From Blautia sp. (GTDB lineage: Bacteria > Bacillota > Clostridia > Lachnospirales > Lachnospiraceae), in contig JAPFCU010000078.1 in the NCBI GenBank assembly GCA_026169535.1, positions 1 through 64,000 of the forward strand: a DNA stretch of 64,000 nucleotides, given 5' to 3'. Position 1 is the stretch's first letter. Each line of letters begins with the position of its first letter. Below are positions 25,304 through 34,219 of the stretch, piece by piece. The position numbers and the translations under genes are program-made. Below the pieces are notes generated by a model. It was not told where the DNA came from. It worked only from the letters and a program-made list of their open reading frames with translations, and ran no database searches.

Positions 25304-26394
25304 ATGAATTTTATGTACAGACAGAACAGATGACAGTGGGATATGATGGAAAGCCCTTGATCCGGAATATTGAGATCCGTCTGAAGCGAGGAGAGATCCT
25401 TACATTGATCGGACCAAACGGTGCAGGAAAATCTACAATCCTGAAAAGTATGACAAAACAGCTGAAGTTGGTGGGCGGAACCGTATACCTGGGCGGTGAA
25501 CAGATGAATCGTATGTCTGGCAAAGAAGTTGCAAAGAAGCTGGCAGTAGTTATGACGGAGAGACTGCGTCCGGAACTTATGACATGTGAGGATATTGTAG
25601 CTACTGGCCGTTATCCATATACAGGAACTCTGGGAATCCTCAGTGAAAAAGACTGGGAAAAGGTTCATGAGGCCATGGCATTAGTCCATGCCGGTGATTT
25701 TAAAGACCGGGATTTTACGGCTGTCAGTGATGGCCAGAGACAGAGAATCCTTCTGGCCCGGGCAATCTGTCAGGAACCGGAAATTATTGTTCTTGATGAA
25801 CCGACTTCTTTTCTGGATATCCGTCATAAGCTGGAACTTTTGACGATCCTTAAAAACATGGTGGTTCAGAAAAACACAGCAGTCCTGATGTCTCTGCACG
25901 AACTGGATCTGGCACAGAAGATATCAGATTCTGTGATCTGTGTTCATGGAGAACAGATTGAAAAGTATGGTCCTCCGGAAGATATTTTTACTTCAGAATA
26001 TATCCATCATTTGTATGGAATTACAGCAGGAAGCTATAATGCTGCATTTGGCTGCCTTGAAATGGAGCCGCCAAAGGGAAAACCGGATATTTTTGTGATT
26101 GGAGGCAACGGACAGGGGATTCCTGTTTACCGGAAACTGCAGCGTGCCGGAATTCCTTTTGTGGCCGGAGTTCTTCATAAAAACGATCTGGATCACCAGG
26201 TGGCAAAGGTTCTGGCAGCGGAAGTGGTGGAGGAAGCTCCGTTTTCTGCGATCAGTGAAGAAAGTTTTCAGAGAGCTAAGAAATTGATGGAAACCTGCAG
26301 CCGTGTAATCTGCTGCGTAGATATATTTGGTCCTGCCAATGAAAAAAACCGGCAGCTGCTGGAGATTGCAGAAGCTTCCGGAAAACTGGTATAA
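25300..26394 (+). CDS. ABC transporter ATP-binding protein, BtuD class, with a C-terminal extension
   Basis: A 364-residue protein. Residues 1-255 are a standard FecE/BtuD ATPase (Walker A GPNGAGKST, signature VSDGQRQR, Walker B IIVLDEPTSFLD). About 110 extra residues follow, starting at 'KPDIFVIGGNGQGIPVYRKL' and with a Rossmann-like glycine pattern. Similar tails occur in some archaeal and clostridial B12-type ATPases, with no role known to me. It is the last gene of the riboswitch cluster. No clear terminator follows before the ftsW-type promoter. Confidence 0.92.
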   Translation: MNEFYVQTEQMTVGYDGKPLIRNIEIRLKRGEILTLIGPNGAGKSTILKSMTKQLKLVGGTVYLGGEQMNRMSGKEVAKKLAVVMTERLRPELMTCEDIVATGRYPYTGTLGILSEKDWEKVHEAMALVHAGDFKDRDFTAVSDGQRQRILLARAICQEPEIIVLDEPTSFLDIRHKLELLTILKNMVVQKNTAVLMSLHELDLAQKISDSVICVHGEQIEKYGPPEDIFTSEYIHHLYGITAGSYNAAFGCLEMEPPKGKPDIFVIGGNGQGIPVYRKLQRAGIPFVAGVLHKNDLDHQVAKVLAAEVVEEAPFSAISEESFQRAKKLMETCSRVICCVDIFGPANEKNRQLLEIAEASGKLV

Positions 26395-26458
26395 TGAAAA
26401 TCAGGCTGCTTTCGAAAATCCCTGCTTTTTACAAAACTGTGAACAATTTTTCCCAGGC

Positions 26459-26487
26459 TTGTACAGTGCAGGGGATTTTGCTATAAT
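26459..26487 (+). promoter_or_regulatory. Promoter of the ftsW-type gene
   Basis: TTGTAC (26459-26464) and TATAAT (26482-26487) have a 17-base spacer. Confidence 0.7.
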
Positions 26488-26582
26488 GAAAAATCAGGAG
26501 ATAAAGAATATCAGAAGATTCTGTGATTCTTTATCAGCAATCCAGCAGCAGAAAGATTTTTTAGAAAGAAACAGGTGTTTTC

Positions 26583-27782
26583 ATGGCAGATACAGCACAG
26601 CAGAAAAAGCTGTCTGAACAGAAAAAAAGAAAAAAGAAACCCGTAAGCAGAAAAAAAGCAGATTATTATGACTACAGCCTTCTGGCAGTGGTGATCCTTC
26701 TGACATGCTTCGGTCTTATCATGCTTTACAGTACCAGTGCTTATATGGCTGAAGTAAGGTATGGGGACGATATGTATTTTTTCAAGAAGCAGGCATTTAT
26801 CAGTGCAGGATGTATTGTAGTTATGATCCTCATATCCAAGATAGATTATCATATTCTTACTAAATTTGTAACAGTTCTGTATGCGGCAGCTTTCATCCTG
26901 ATGGCGCTGGTACGTTTTACACCTCTGGGGGTTGTGGTAAATGGAGCAAAAAGATGGCTGAAGATCGGAATCCAGTTTCAGCCCTCGGAAATTGCCAAGA
27001 TTGCGGTAATTGTCTGTCTGCCTTATATGATCATAAAGATGGGAAGGCAGGTTCAGACACTGAAGGCATGTATGATACTGGGACTGGCAGGTGTTGTTCT
27101 GGCAGGAGGAGCTTATATCTTTACCGATAACCTGAGTACGGCTATCATTATCTTTGGCATTACGGCAGGGCTGATCTTTGTAGCACATCCCAAAGTAAAG
27201 CCTTTTCTGCTTATAGGTGCAGTGGGAGTCGTGCTGATACTGGGACTGGTGCTGTTTTTGTATGCAACGGTAGATCCGGAAACCAATGAAAACTTTCGTA
27301 TTGGCCGTATTCTTGTATGGCTGCATCCGGAGGACTTTGCCGATGGAGACGGGTACCAGACTCTTCAGGCGCTTTATGCCATTGGATCTGGTGGTTTTTT
27401 GGGAAGAGGTCTGGGAAACAGTATCCAGAAACTGGGCAGCGTTCCAGAAGCACAGAACGATATGATCTTTTCGATTGTATGTGAAGAACTTGGGATTGCA
27501 GGTGGAATTATGGTGCTGCTTTTGTTTTCCTATCTTCTTTACAGACTGTTTTTTATTGCACAGAATGCGCCGGATATGTTTGGATCGCTGATGGTAAGCG
27601 GAGTATTTATTCATATTTCACTGCAGGTGATCTTTAATATTGCGGTCGTGGTAAATATGATGCCTAATACGGGTGTCACCCTGCCGTTTATCAGTTATGG
27701 AGGTACGTCCATCATGTTTTTGATGGCAGAGATGGGACTTGCCTTGAGCGTCGCCCGGCAGATACGGTTTCAGGATGTATGA
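26583..27782 (+). CDS. FtsW/RodA/SpoVE family peptidoglycan glycosyltransferase
   Basis: A 399-residue SEDS protein with about ten membrane segments after a basic cytoplasmic N-terminus (lysine-rich, residues 1-25). Family motifs are 'VVVNGAKRWLKIGIQFQPSEIAK', 'GDGYQTLQALYAIGSGG', 'GLGNSIQKLGSVPEAQNDMIF' and the C-terminal 'LPFISYGGTSIM'. SEDS proteins polymerise lipid II with a class B PBP. FtsW (division) and SpoVE (spore cortex) cannot be told apart here; the lack of a neighbouring mur cluster leaves both open. The ribosome site (CAGGTG) is weak. Confidence 0.9.
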   Translation: MADTAQQKKLSEQKKRKKKPVSRKKADYYDYSLLAVVILLTCFGLIMLYSTSAYMAEVRYGDDMYFFKKQAFISAGCIVVMILISKIDYHILTKFVTVLYAAAFILMALVRFTPLGVVVNGAKRWLKIGIQFQPSEIAKIAVIVCLPYMIIKMGRQVQTLKACMILGLAGVVLAGGAYIFTDNLSTAIIIFGITAGLIFVAHPKVKPFLLIGAVGVVLILGLVLFLYATVDPETNENFRIGRILVWLHPEDFADGDGYQTLQALYAIGSGGFLGRGLGNSIQKLGSVPEAQNDMIFSIVCEELGIAGGIMVLLLFSYLLYRLFFIAQNAPDMFGSLMVSGVFIHISLQVIFNIAVVVNMMPNTGVTLPFISYGGTSIMFLMAEMGLALSVARQIRFQDV

Positions 27783-27810
27783 AGCCTGGGGAGAAAATCC
27801 CTGAAATCTA

Positions 27811-27865
27811 TTGACAAAAAGTTCTGTAGAATATATACTTTCCACATCAAAGTATCATGTTTGAT
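27811..27865 (+). promoter_or_regulatory. acpP promoter with adjoining inverted repeat
   Basis: TTGACA (27811-27816) and TATACT (27834-27839) have a 17-base spacer. The inverted repeat ATCAAA-N8-TTTGAT (27846-27865) covers the expected start of transcription and could be an operator for a fatty-acid regulator, though it does not match the FapR box and has the reverse order of FabT half-sites. Confidence 0.75.
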
Positions 27866-27882
27866 AAAAGGAGAAGAGAGCA

Positions 27883-28116
27883 ATGTTAGAAGAAATGAGA
27901 AAAATGATCGCAGAGCAGTTAAGCTGTGATGAAAACGAAATTACAGCAGATACTTCTTTTAAAGATGATCTGGGAGCAGATTCCCTGGATCTTTTTGAAC
28001 TGGTAATGGCTCTGGAGGATGAGTACAATATTGAAATCCCGGCAGAAGAGCTTGCAGATCTGGCTACCGTTGGCGATGTGATCGAATATCTGAAAAACCG
28101 TGGCATCGAAGCATAA
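27883..28116 (+). CDS. acpP: Acyl carrier protein
   Basis: A 77-residue acidic helical protein that carries acyl chains in fatty-acid synthesis. Ser34 in 'DDLGADSLDLFELVMALED' is the phosphopantetheine site, and an Sfp-type transferase gene lies at 31.5 kb. It has a strong own promoter and an AAAGGAG site. It is monocistronic, with a terminator 12 bases after the stop. Confidence 0.96.
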   Translation: MLEEMRKMIAEQLSCDENEITADTSFKDDLGADSLDLFELVMALEDEYNIEIPAEELADLATVGDVIEYLKNRGIEA

Positions 28117-28128
28117 TTGAGAAAAATT

Positions 28129-28158
28129 CCCTGAGGCAGAGATGTCTCAGGGTCTTTC
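28129..28158 (+). terminator. Terminator after acpP
   Basis: CCCTGAG / CTCAGGG with a ten-base loop is followed by TCTTTC. Confidence 0.8.
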
Positions 28159-28241
28159 ATTGATAAGACGTAATTACATAGCGGCCGCAGTAAAGATTTG
28201 GAGCAGCTGCTGTAAGAAAAAATGGGAACAGGAGAGATAGC

Positions 28242-29690
28242 ATGACTAAGTTAAGAACAAGATTTGCACCCAGCCCAACAGGCAGGATGCATGTAGGAAA
28301 TCTGCGTACAGCTCTTTATGCATATTTGATCACCAAGCATGAAGGCGGAGATTTTATCCTTCGTATTGAGGATACAGACCAGGAACGCTACATGGAGGAG
28401 GCAGTAGATATTATCTACCGCACCATGGAAAAAACAGGGCTGCTTCACGATGAGGGACCGGACAAAGATGGCGGAGTAGGACCTTATGTACAGAGTGAAC
28501 GCCAGGCATCCGGAATTTATCTGAAATATGCACAGCAGCTGATCCAGCAGGGAGATGCTTATTATTGCTTCTGCGGTCCGGAAGAACTGGAATCCATGAA
28601 GAGAGTAGTTGCAGGAAAAGAAATCTCTATTTATGACAAACGTTGTCTGAACCTTCCGAAAGAAGAAGTTGAGAAAAAACTTGCAGCAGGTGAGCCGTAT
28701 GTGATCCGATTCAATATGCCTACAGAAGGAACTACGACTTTCCATGATGTGATCTATGGAGATATTACGGTAAATAATGAGGAGATGGAAGACCTGATCC
28801 TGATCAAATCTGATGGATATCCAACATATAATTTTGCTAATGTTGTAGACGATCATCTGATGGGAATTACCCATGTGGTACGTGGAAACGAGTATCTTTC
28901 CTCCGCACCGAAATACAACCGCATTTATGAGGCATTTGGCTGGGATATCCCGGTGTATGTACATTGTCCTCTGATCACCAATGAGGATCATCAGAAGCTC
29001 AGCAAACGTTCCGGACATTCTTCCTATGAGGATCTCCTGGATCAGGGATTTCTGACAGAAGCTATTGTAAACTTTGTTGCACTTCTGGGATGGAGTCCTC
29101 AGGAAAACAGAGAAATCTTTTCTCTTGAGGAGCTTGTTGAAGCATTTGATTATCATCATATCAGCAAATCTCCTGCAGTCTTTGATATTCAGAAGCTTCG
29201 CTGGATGAATGGAGAGTATATCAAAAAAATGGATCCGGAAGCTTTTTATGAAAAAGCGCTGCCTTATATGAAGGAAGTTCTGAAAAAAGAGTATGACTTC
29301 CGTAAGATCGCAGGAATGGTACAGACCAGGATTGAAGTATTCCCGGATATTCCGGCTTTGATTGATTTCTTTGAAGCAGTTCCGGAGTATGATTCTTCTA
29401 TGTACTGCCATAAGAAAATGAAAACAACAGAGGAGACTGCACTTTCAGTTCTGAAAGAAGTGCTTCCCGTTCTGGAAGCACAGGAAGACTATAAGAATGA
29501 TCCTCTTTTTGAGTCTTTAAGTGCTTTTGTGAAAGAAAAAGGATACAAAAACGGTTACGTGATGTGGCCGCTGCGTACTGCAGTATCCGGCAAACAGATG
29601 ACTCCTGCAGGAGCAACAGAGATCATGGAGATCATTGGTAAAGAAGAAACTATTAAACGCGTAAAAGCAGCAATCGAAAAACTCAGCTAA
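28242..29690 (+). CDS. gltX: Glutamate--tRNA ligase
   Basis: A 482-residue class I synthetase that charges tRNA-Glu (and often tRNA-Gln, with later amidation, in clostridia). The HIGH-like motif is in '[20 protein letters not shown]', the KMSKS-like motif is KLSKR ('[12 protein letters not shown]'), and '[13 protein letters not shown]' is characteristic. The length is normal. An ACAGGAGAG site precedes the ATG. The helicase gene follows 12 bases later and is probably co-transcribed. Confidence 0.96.
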   Translation: MTKLRTRFAPSPTGRMHVGNLRTALYAYLITKHEGGDFILRIEDTDQERYMEEAVDIIYRTMEKTGLLHDEGPDKDGGVGPYVQSERQASGIYLKYAQQLIQQGDAYYCFCGPEELESMKRVVAGKEISIYDKRCLNLPKEEVEKKLAAGEPYVIRFNMPTEGTTTFHDVIYGDITVNNEEMEDLILIKSDGYPTYNFANVVDDHLMGITHVVRGNEYLSSAPKYNRIYEAFGWDIPVYVHCPLITNEDHQKLSKRSGHSSYEDLLDQGFLTEAIVNFVALLGWSPQENREIFSLEELVEAFDYHHISKSPAVFDIQKLRWMNGEYIKKMDPEAFYEKALPYMKEVLKKEYDFRKIAGMVQTRIEVFPDIPALIDFFEAVPEYDSSMYCHKKMKTTEETALSVLKEVLPVLEAQEDYKNDPLFESLSAFVKEKGYKNGYVMWPLRTAVSGKQMTPAGATEIMEIIGKEETIKRVKAAIEKLS

Positions 29691-29702
29691 GAACGGACTC
29701 AT

Positions 29703-31541
29703 ATGGAACGTAACCCATCTCAAAAACGGGCGATCGCCCACCTGTCAGGACCGATGATGGTTCTGGCAGGCCCCGGTTCGGGGAAAACCTCAGTGATTGT
29801 AGAAAGAACTGCATATATGACAGGAGAAGGCGGGATATTACCGGCCTCTGTTCTTGTTGTGACTTTTTCCAGAGCAGCAGCCCGGGAAATGAAAGAAAGA
29901 TTTTTGAAATTTACCGGACAGGAACGGACTCCAGTGACTTTTGGTACTTTCCATGGTGTGTTTTATGGTATCTTGAAGCAGGCTTATGGATTTACAGCAG
30001 AAAATATTCTTTCTGATGAGGAAAAATATGGAATTCTGAAGGAACTGCTCCTGGAGCATGGAGGGGAACTGGCAGAGGAAGGTGATTTTTCGGAAGAGAT
30101 CGCCAAAGAGATCAGTGTGGTAAAGGGAAATAGGATCTCTCTGGAGCATTATTATTCTTCATGCTGTCCGGATGAAATATTCCGGCGTATTTATCAGGGC
30201 TACCGGAGTATCTGCACTGCAAGGAGAAAGCTGGATTTTGATGATATGATCCTGTACTGCTACGATCTTTTTGTAAAAAGACCGGATATCCTGGCGGCCT
30301 GGCAGAGAAAATTCCGCTATATCCTGGTGGATGAGTTTCAGGACATCAATCAGCTTCAATATGATATTGTAAAACTGCTGGCAAAGCCGGAAGACAATCT
30401 TTTTATTGTGGGGGATGACGATCAGTCTATTTATCATTTCCGGGGAGCCCGGCCGGAGATCATGCTGAATTTTACGAAGGATTATCCAAAAGCAGAAACA
30501 GTGGTGCTGAATATGAATTATCGCTGCACGAAGAGGATCCTGGCGTCTGCTATAAAAGTCATAGAAAACAATAAGACCCGTTTTCAAAAAGATCTTTCTA
30601 CTCCAAACGAAGAAGGGACTCCGGTAAAGTTTCAGGAATTTCCCAATCCCAGAGAAGAATATATGACCATTGCCGGAGAGCTGAAGGACAGGATGGACAG
30701 AGGAGAGGATATCCGGGATACGGCGATACTGCTCAGGACAAATCAGGAGGCGGAAGGGCTGGTGGGAGCATTAATGGAAAGACAGGTGCCTTTTACCATG
30801 AAAGAGACTCTTCCAAACCTTTTCAGGCACTGGATCTGCAGAAATATGATCGCCTATATGAAGCTGGCAGCAGGAGAGAACAGCAGGAAAAATTTTCTGG
30901 AGATCATGAACCGGCCGAACCGGTATATTTCCCGGGATGCTCTTGCAGTCTCTTATGAACTGTCTTTTTCTCAGCTGAAAGAGTTCTATAAAGATAAAGA
31001 CTGGATGTGCGACCGTATCACCACACTGGAAACACATTTAAGGATCCTGAAGGGACTGCCTCCCTTTGCTGCCATAAATTTTATCAGGAAGGGTATGGGC
31101 TACGAAGAATACTTGCATGAATATGCTCAGTATCGTAAAATAAAACCAGAAGAACTGTTGGAAATCCTGGATCGGCTGTCAGAAAGTGCCAGGGGTATGA
31201 ACAGTCTGAAGGAATGGGAAGATCATATAGAAGATTATACAAGAAAACTCAGTGAACAGGCAAAAAAACAGTCCAGAGAACAGGAGGGGGTTCTGATCTC
31301 CACTATGCACGGGGTAAAAGGCCTGGAGTATGATAAGGTTTATATCCTGAATATAAATGAGGGAAGCATTCCCTATAAAAAAGCTGTTCTGGAATCAGCC
31401 ATTGAGGAAGAGCGAAGACTGTTTTATGTGGGGATGACGCGGGCAAGAAAGCGGCTGACTCTCTGCTGGGTGAAGCAGCAATATGAAAAAGAGCGGGAAG
31501 CATCAAGATTTTTAAAGGAGGCAGGAAGATGGAAGCAGTGA
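29703..31541 (+). CDS. UvrD/PcrA-like superfamily I DNA helicase
   Basis: A 612-residue ATP-dependent helicase. Motifs in order are Walker A 'LAGPGSGKTS', motif Ia 'VVTFSRAAAREMKERF', motif II 'LVDEFQDINQLQYDI', motif III 'GDDDQSIYHFRGA', motif V 'STMHGVKGLEYDKVYILN' and motif VI 'EEERRLFYVGMTRARKRL'. It is about 100 residues shorter than PcrA and lacks a Tudor-like tail, so it is a small clostridial UvrD paralogue rather than the main PcrA. It overlaps the phosphopantetheinyl transferase gene by 13 bases. Confidence 0.93.
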   Translation: MERNPSQKRAIAHLSGPMMVLAGPGSGKTSVIVERTAYMTGEGGILPASVLVVTFSRAAAREMKERFLKFTGQERTPVTFGTFHGVFYGILKQAYGFTAENILSDEEKYGILKELLLEHGGELAEEGDFSEEIAKEISVVKGNRISLEHYYSSCCPDEIFRRIYQGYRSICTARRKLDFDDMILYCYDLFVKRPDILAAWQRKFRYILVDEFQDINQLQYDIVKLLAKPEDNLFIVGDDDQSIYHFRGARPEIMLNFTKDYPKAETVVLNMNYRCTKRILASAIKVIENNKTRFQKDLSTPNEEGTPVKFQEFPNPREEYMTIAGELKDRMDRGEDIRDTAILLRTNQEAEGLVGALMERQVPFTMKETLPNLFRHWICRNMIAYMKLAAGENSRKNFLEIMNRPNRYISRDALAVSYELSFSQLKEFYKDKDWMCDRITTLETHLRILKGLPPFAAINFIRKGMGYEEYLHEYAQYRKIKPEELLEILDRLSESARGMNSLKEWEDHIEDYTRKLSEQAKKQSREQEGVLISTMHGVKGLEYDKVYILNINEGSIPYKKAVLESAIEEERRLFYVGMTRARKRLTLCWVKQQYEKEREASRFLKEAGRWKQ

Positions 31542-32077
31542 TCTACATAACAGAAATACCAGGGCAGTATGAGAAAAAGAATATGGAGCATATGACGGGA
31601 GAGAAACTTCTGGAGGAGGCTCTGTACAGAGAGTATGGTCTGAAGCTGTCTTTTGAACCAAGAGCAAAAGGAGAGCATGGAAAACCATTTTTTACTTTGC
31701 GTCCGAAGCTTCATTATAATATCAGTCATTCCGGAAAATATGTGGTGTGCGTTATGGCGGATCAGGAGGTTGGAATTGATATCCAGCAGCATAAAGAGGT
31801 CAACTTTGAAAAAATGCTGCAGAAACTGGTTCCTTCTGAGATGGTTCCGGAAATACTTGGTGCAGAGGATGTTTCAGCAGCCTTTTTTAAACAGTGGGTT
31901 CTGAGAGAGGCTTATACGAAATGGACCGGAGAGGGCTTTTACAAGGATTTCCGAAAAATACCCATGGAAAAGGGACATCATGTACTTTTGGATATGGAAC
32001 CAGGCTACAGCGGGGCGCTGTGGTCGGCAGATCCTCTGGATATCCGCTGGGAAAAAGTGGAGATCAGCCTTCCATAA
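31529..32077 (+). CDS. 4'-phosphopantetheinyl transferase, Sfp type
   Basis: A 182-residue enzyme that moves phosphopantetheine from CoA to a carrier-protein serine. Motifs are 'LHYNISHSGKYVVC', the Mg-binding 'VGIDIQ' and 'FFKQWVLREAYTKWTGEGF'. It is shorter than Sfp (224), typical of the compact clostridial form. It could act on AcpP or on another carrier; no AcpS-type gene is seen in the window. A TTAAAGGAGG site lies inside the helicase gene. Confidence 0.9.
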   Translation: MEAVIYITEIPGQYEKKNMEHMTGEKLLEEALYREYGLKLSFEPRAKGEHGKPFFTLRPKLHYNISHSGKYVVCVMADQEVGIDIQQHKEVNFEKMLQKLVPSEMVPEILGAEDVSAAFFKQWVLREAYTKWTGEGFYKDFRKIPMEKGHHVLLDMEPGYSGALWSADPLDIRWEKVEISLP

Positions 32078-32126
32078 AAACTTGTACTAAAATGGGAACA
32101 CTCACATATATTATGTGTAAAGAGGG

Positions 32127-33056
32127 GTGAGGACCATAGAGGCAAGTCAGATTCAGAATCTGTTTTCCGGAAATATCCGCAGGCTCCTTCTCCAGGCGGA
32201 TCTGGATTATGAAAAGCTGTACGAGATCCGCCTGCGGGCAGGACGTCCGATGTTTCTGATCTACGATGGAGGAGAATGCTTTCTGCGTACCAGAGGAAGG
32301 GAGCCGTATCTGGTTACAAGAGAGGATCTGAAAGAAACGCTGGAGTATGTCAGCGGATATTCTCTGTATGCTTATGAAGATGAGCTGCGTCAGGGGTATA
32401 TGAGCGTACAGGGAGGACACAGGGTCGGTGTTACCGGAAAGGTGATCCTGGATGGAGACCGGATCAGGGGAATGAAATATATATCTTGCATCAATCTCCG
32501 GCTGGCTCATGAGATACGAGGATGTGCAGATCCGGTCATGGAACATATCCGGAAAGAAAACTGGACAGCCCATACACTTTTGATCTCTCCGCCAAGATGT
32601 GGGAAAACCACTCTGCTCAGAGATATGATCCGGCAGCTCAGCAACGGATATGGAAAGGTTCCAGGAGTAACGGTAGGAGTGGTAGATGAGCGAAGCGAGC
32701 TTGCAGGCTGTTATCAGGGAATGCCTCAGAACGATCTTGGCATCCGGACAGACGTGCTGGATGGCTGTCCAAAAGCTCATGGGATGCAGATGCTGATCCG
32801 CTCCATGTCGCCTTCTGTAGTTGCAGTGGATGAACTTGGAAGGGAGGAGGATTTTAAGGCGGTGGAATCTGTAATCTACAGTGGATGTAAGCTGATTGCT
32901 ACTGCCCATGGAGAGAGTCTGGAGGAGATTTTTTCCACACCTTTTTTTGGACGTCTCAGAAAGATGAAAGTATTTGAAAGGTATATCCTTCTTGGAAAAG
33001 AGCAGAGAGCCGGGATCATCCGGGGAATTTATGACGAAAGAGGAAATCCATGCTGA
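32127..33056 (+). CDS. spoIIIAA: Stage III sporulation protein AA
   Basis: A 309-residue secretion-type ATPase that powers the mother cell-forespore channel. It has Walker A 'SPPRCGKTTLLRDMIRQL', 'VDERSELAGCYQGMPQNDLG' and 'AVDELGREEDFKAVESV'. The start is uncertain: GTG 32127 begins the family-like N-terminus, but AAAGAGG is unusually close. CATATATT at about 32109 could be the -10 of a sigma-E promoter, which normally drives this operon, but the -35 is poor. It overlaps spoIIIAB by seven bases. Confidence 0.94.
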   Translation: MRTIEASQIQNLFSGNIRRLLLQADLDYEKLYEIRLRAGRPMFLIYDGGECFLRTRGREPYLVTREDLKETLEYVSGYSLYAYEDELRQGYMSVQGGHRVGVTGKVILDGDRIRGMKYISCINLRLAHEIRGCADPVMEHIRKENWTAHTLLISPPRCGKTTLLRDMIRQLSNGYGKVPGVTVGVVDERSELAGCYQGMPQNDLGIRTDVLDGCPKAHGMQMLIRSMSPSVVAVDELGREEDFKAVESVIYSGCKLIATAHGESLEEIFSTPFFGRLRKMKVFERYILLGKEQRAGIIRGIYDERGNPC

Positions 33057-33568
33057 AGGCGGCAGGGATTTTTTTGATTTTTCTGGCAGGAACAGGTATC
33101 GGTTTTTCAAAAAGCATGGAGTTTACAAGAAGAGAACAGGAGCTGAGAAATTTTCTTCAGATCGCAGCATATCTGAAGGGTGCTGTAAGATGTGGGAATT
33201 CGTCTCTTCCAGAAGCTTTTCTGGAAACCGCCGGTAAAATGGAAGGCACCTACCGGGATTTTCTTATGTGTGTGTCCGCTTCTATGAAAGATGCTCAGGG
33301 CAGGCCTTTTGGAAGTATATTCAGGGACTGTGCTGAAAAAATTCTGACAGAGACAGCGCTTTCTATAGAAGAAAAAGAAACCGTCTTTTCTTTTGGTGGA
33401 CGTCTTGGCCATCTGGACAGGGAAATGCAGATCCGTCAGATAGAAGTATTTGAGATGGAATTATCAGAAGCGTTGGAGAATTTGAAAAAAGAGCTTCCGG
33501 AAAAGAAAAAACTGTGCAGGAGCATGGGAATCCTGGGCGGTATCCTTCTGGGAGTGCTGTTATGGTAA
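33050..33568 (+). CDS. spoIIIAB: Stage III sporulation protein AB
   Basis: A 172-residue membrane protein with an N-terminal hydrophobic segment ('AAGIFLIFLAGTGIGFS'), a cytoplasmic helical middle similar to GspF-like folds, and a C-terminal hydrophobic segment ('MGILGGILLGVLLW'). The 'LRNFLQIAAYLKGAVRCGNSSLPEAF' region is typical. Its place between AA and AC confirms the call. Confidence 0.93.
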   Translation: MLKAAGIFLIFLAGTGIGFSKSMEFTRREQELRNFLQIAAYLKGAVRCGNSSLPEAFLETAGKMEGTYRDFLMCVSASMKDAQGRPFGSIFRDCAEKILTETALSIEEKETVFSFGGRLGHLDREMQIRQIEVFEMELSEALENLKKELPEKKKLCRSMGILGGILLGVLLW

Positions 33569-33590
33569 AGATACCGGAAAGGAGGAGGAA

Positions 33591-33785
33591 TTGGAGGTCA
33601 GTATTATATTTAAGATCGCGGCAGTGGGAATCCTGGTCTCCGTTCTTTCCCAGATACTGAAGCACAGCGGAAGGGACGAGCAGGCATTTCTTGTAAGCCT
33701 TGCAGGGCTTCTGATTGTGCTGTTCTGGATCGTACCTTATATCTATGATCTTTTTGAGAGTATACAGTCGCTTTTTGTTATGTAG
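33591..33785 (+). CDS. spoIIIAC: Stage III sporulation protein AC
   Basis: A 64-residue protein with two membrane helices, joined by the conserved 'SQILKHSGRDEQAFLVSLAG'. It starts with TTG after a GGAGGAGG site. It is part of the feeding-tube channel membrane complex. Confidence 0.92.
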   Translation: MEVSIIFKIAAVGILVSVLSQILKHSGRDEQAFLVSLAGLLIVLFWIVPYIYDLFESIQSLFVM

Positions 33786-33832
33786 TCTGCCGATGGGAGT
33801 TGTTGTTATACGGGTGGAGACCGGAGGATGAT

Positions 33833-34219
33833 ATGGATATCATAAAAATTTCTCTTCTGGGGATCTGTGGAGTGATCCTTGGGTTTTTACTAAAAGGAAC
33901 AAAACCGGAATATGCTGCTTTTGTGACAATGGGGATAGGTGTTGTGATCCTGGGACTGGCTGTGGGAAAAATCCGGTATATCTATGAAGTTATGGAAGAA
34001 CTTCGGGAAAGTGTGGGGTTCGAAAAAAGTTATTTGTCTTCTCTGATCAAAATGCTGGGAATTGCTTATATCGGGCAATTTTCTGCAGGAATCTGCAGAG
34101 ATGCCGGGCATCAGGCAACAGCCGGACAGATTGAGTTGTTTTGCCGGCTTTCGATCATGGTACTGAGTCTTCCGGTACTTATGGCTCTTCTGGAAACAAT
34201 CCAGAAGTTTTTTGTATGA
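33833..34219 (+). CDS. spoIIIAD: Stage III sporulation protein AD
   Basis: A 128-residue membrane protein with four hydrophobic segments. Family sequence 'GVILGFLLKGTKPEYAAFVTMG' and 'LGIAYIGQFSAGICRDAGHQATAGQIEL' is clear. ATG 33833 follows GGAGGATG and gives the usual length; the open frame extends 33 bases further up without a site. It overlaps spoIIIAE by four bases (ATGA). Confidence 0.93.
   Translation: MDIIKISLLGICGVILGFLLKGTKPEYAAFVTMGIGVVILGLAVGKIRYIYEVMEELRESVGFEKSYLSSLIKMLGIAYIGQFSAGICRDAGHQATAGQIELFCRLSIMVLSLPVLMALLETIQKFFV

Noticed and set aside
26511-27614. 367-codon minus-strand frame opposite the ftsW-type gene
   Set aside because: Low-complexity Gln/Lys/His-rich translation, no ribosome site or promoter, and the opposite strand is a certain SEDS gene.
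28251-29411. 386-codon minus-strand frame opposite gltX
   Set aside because: No recognisable domains; gltX is unambiguous on the plus strand.
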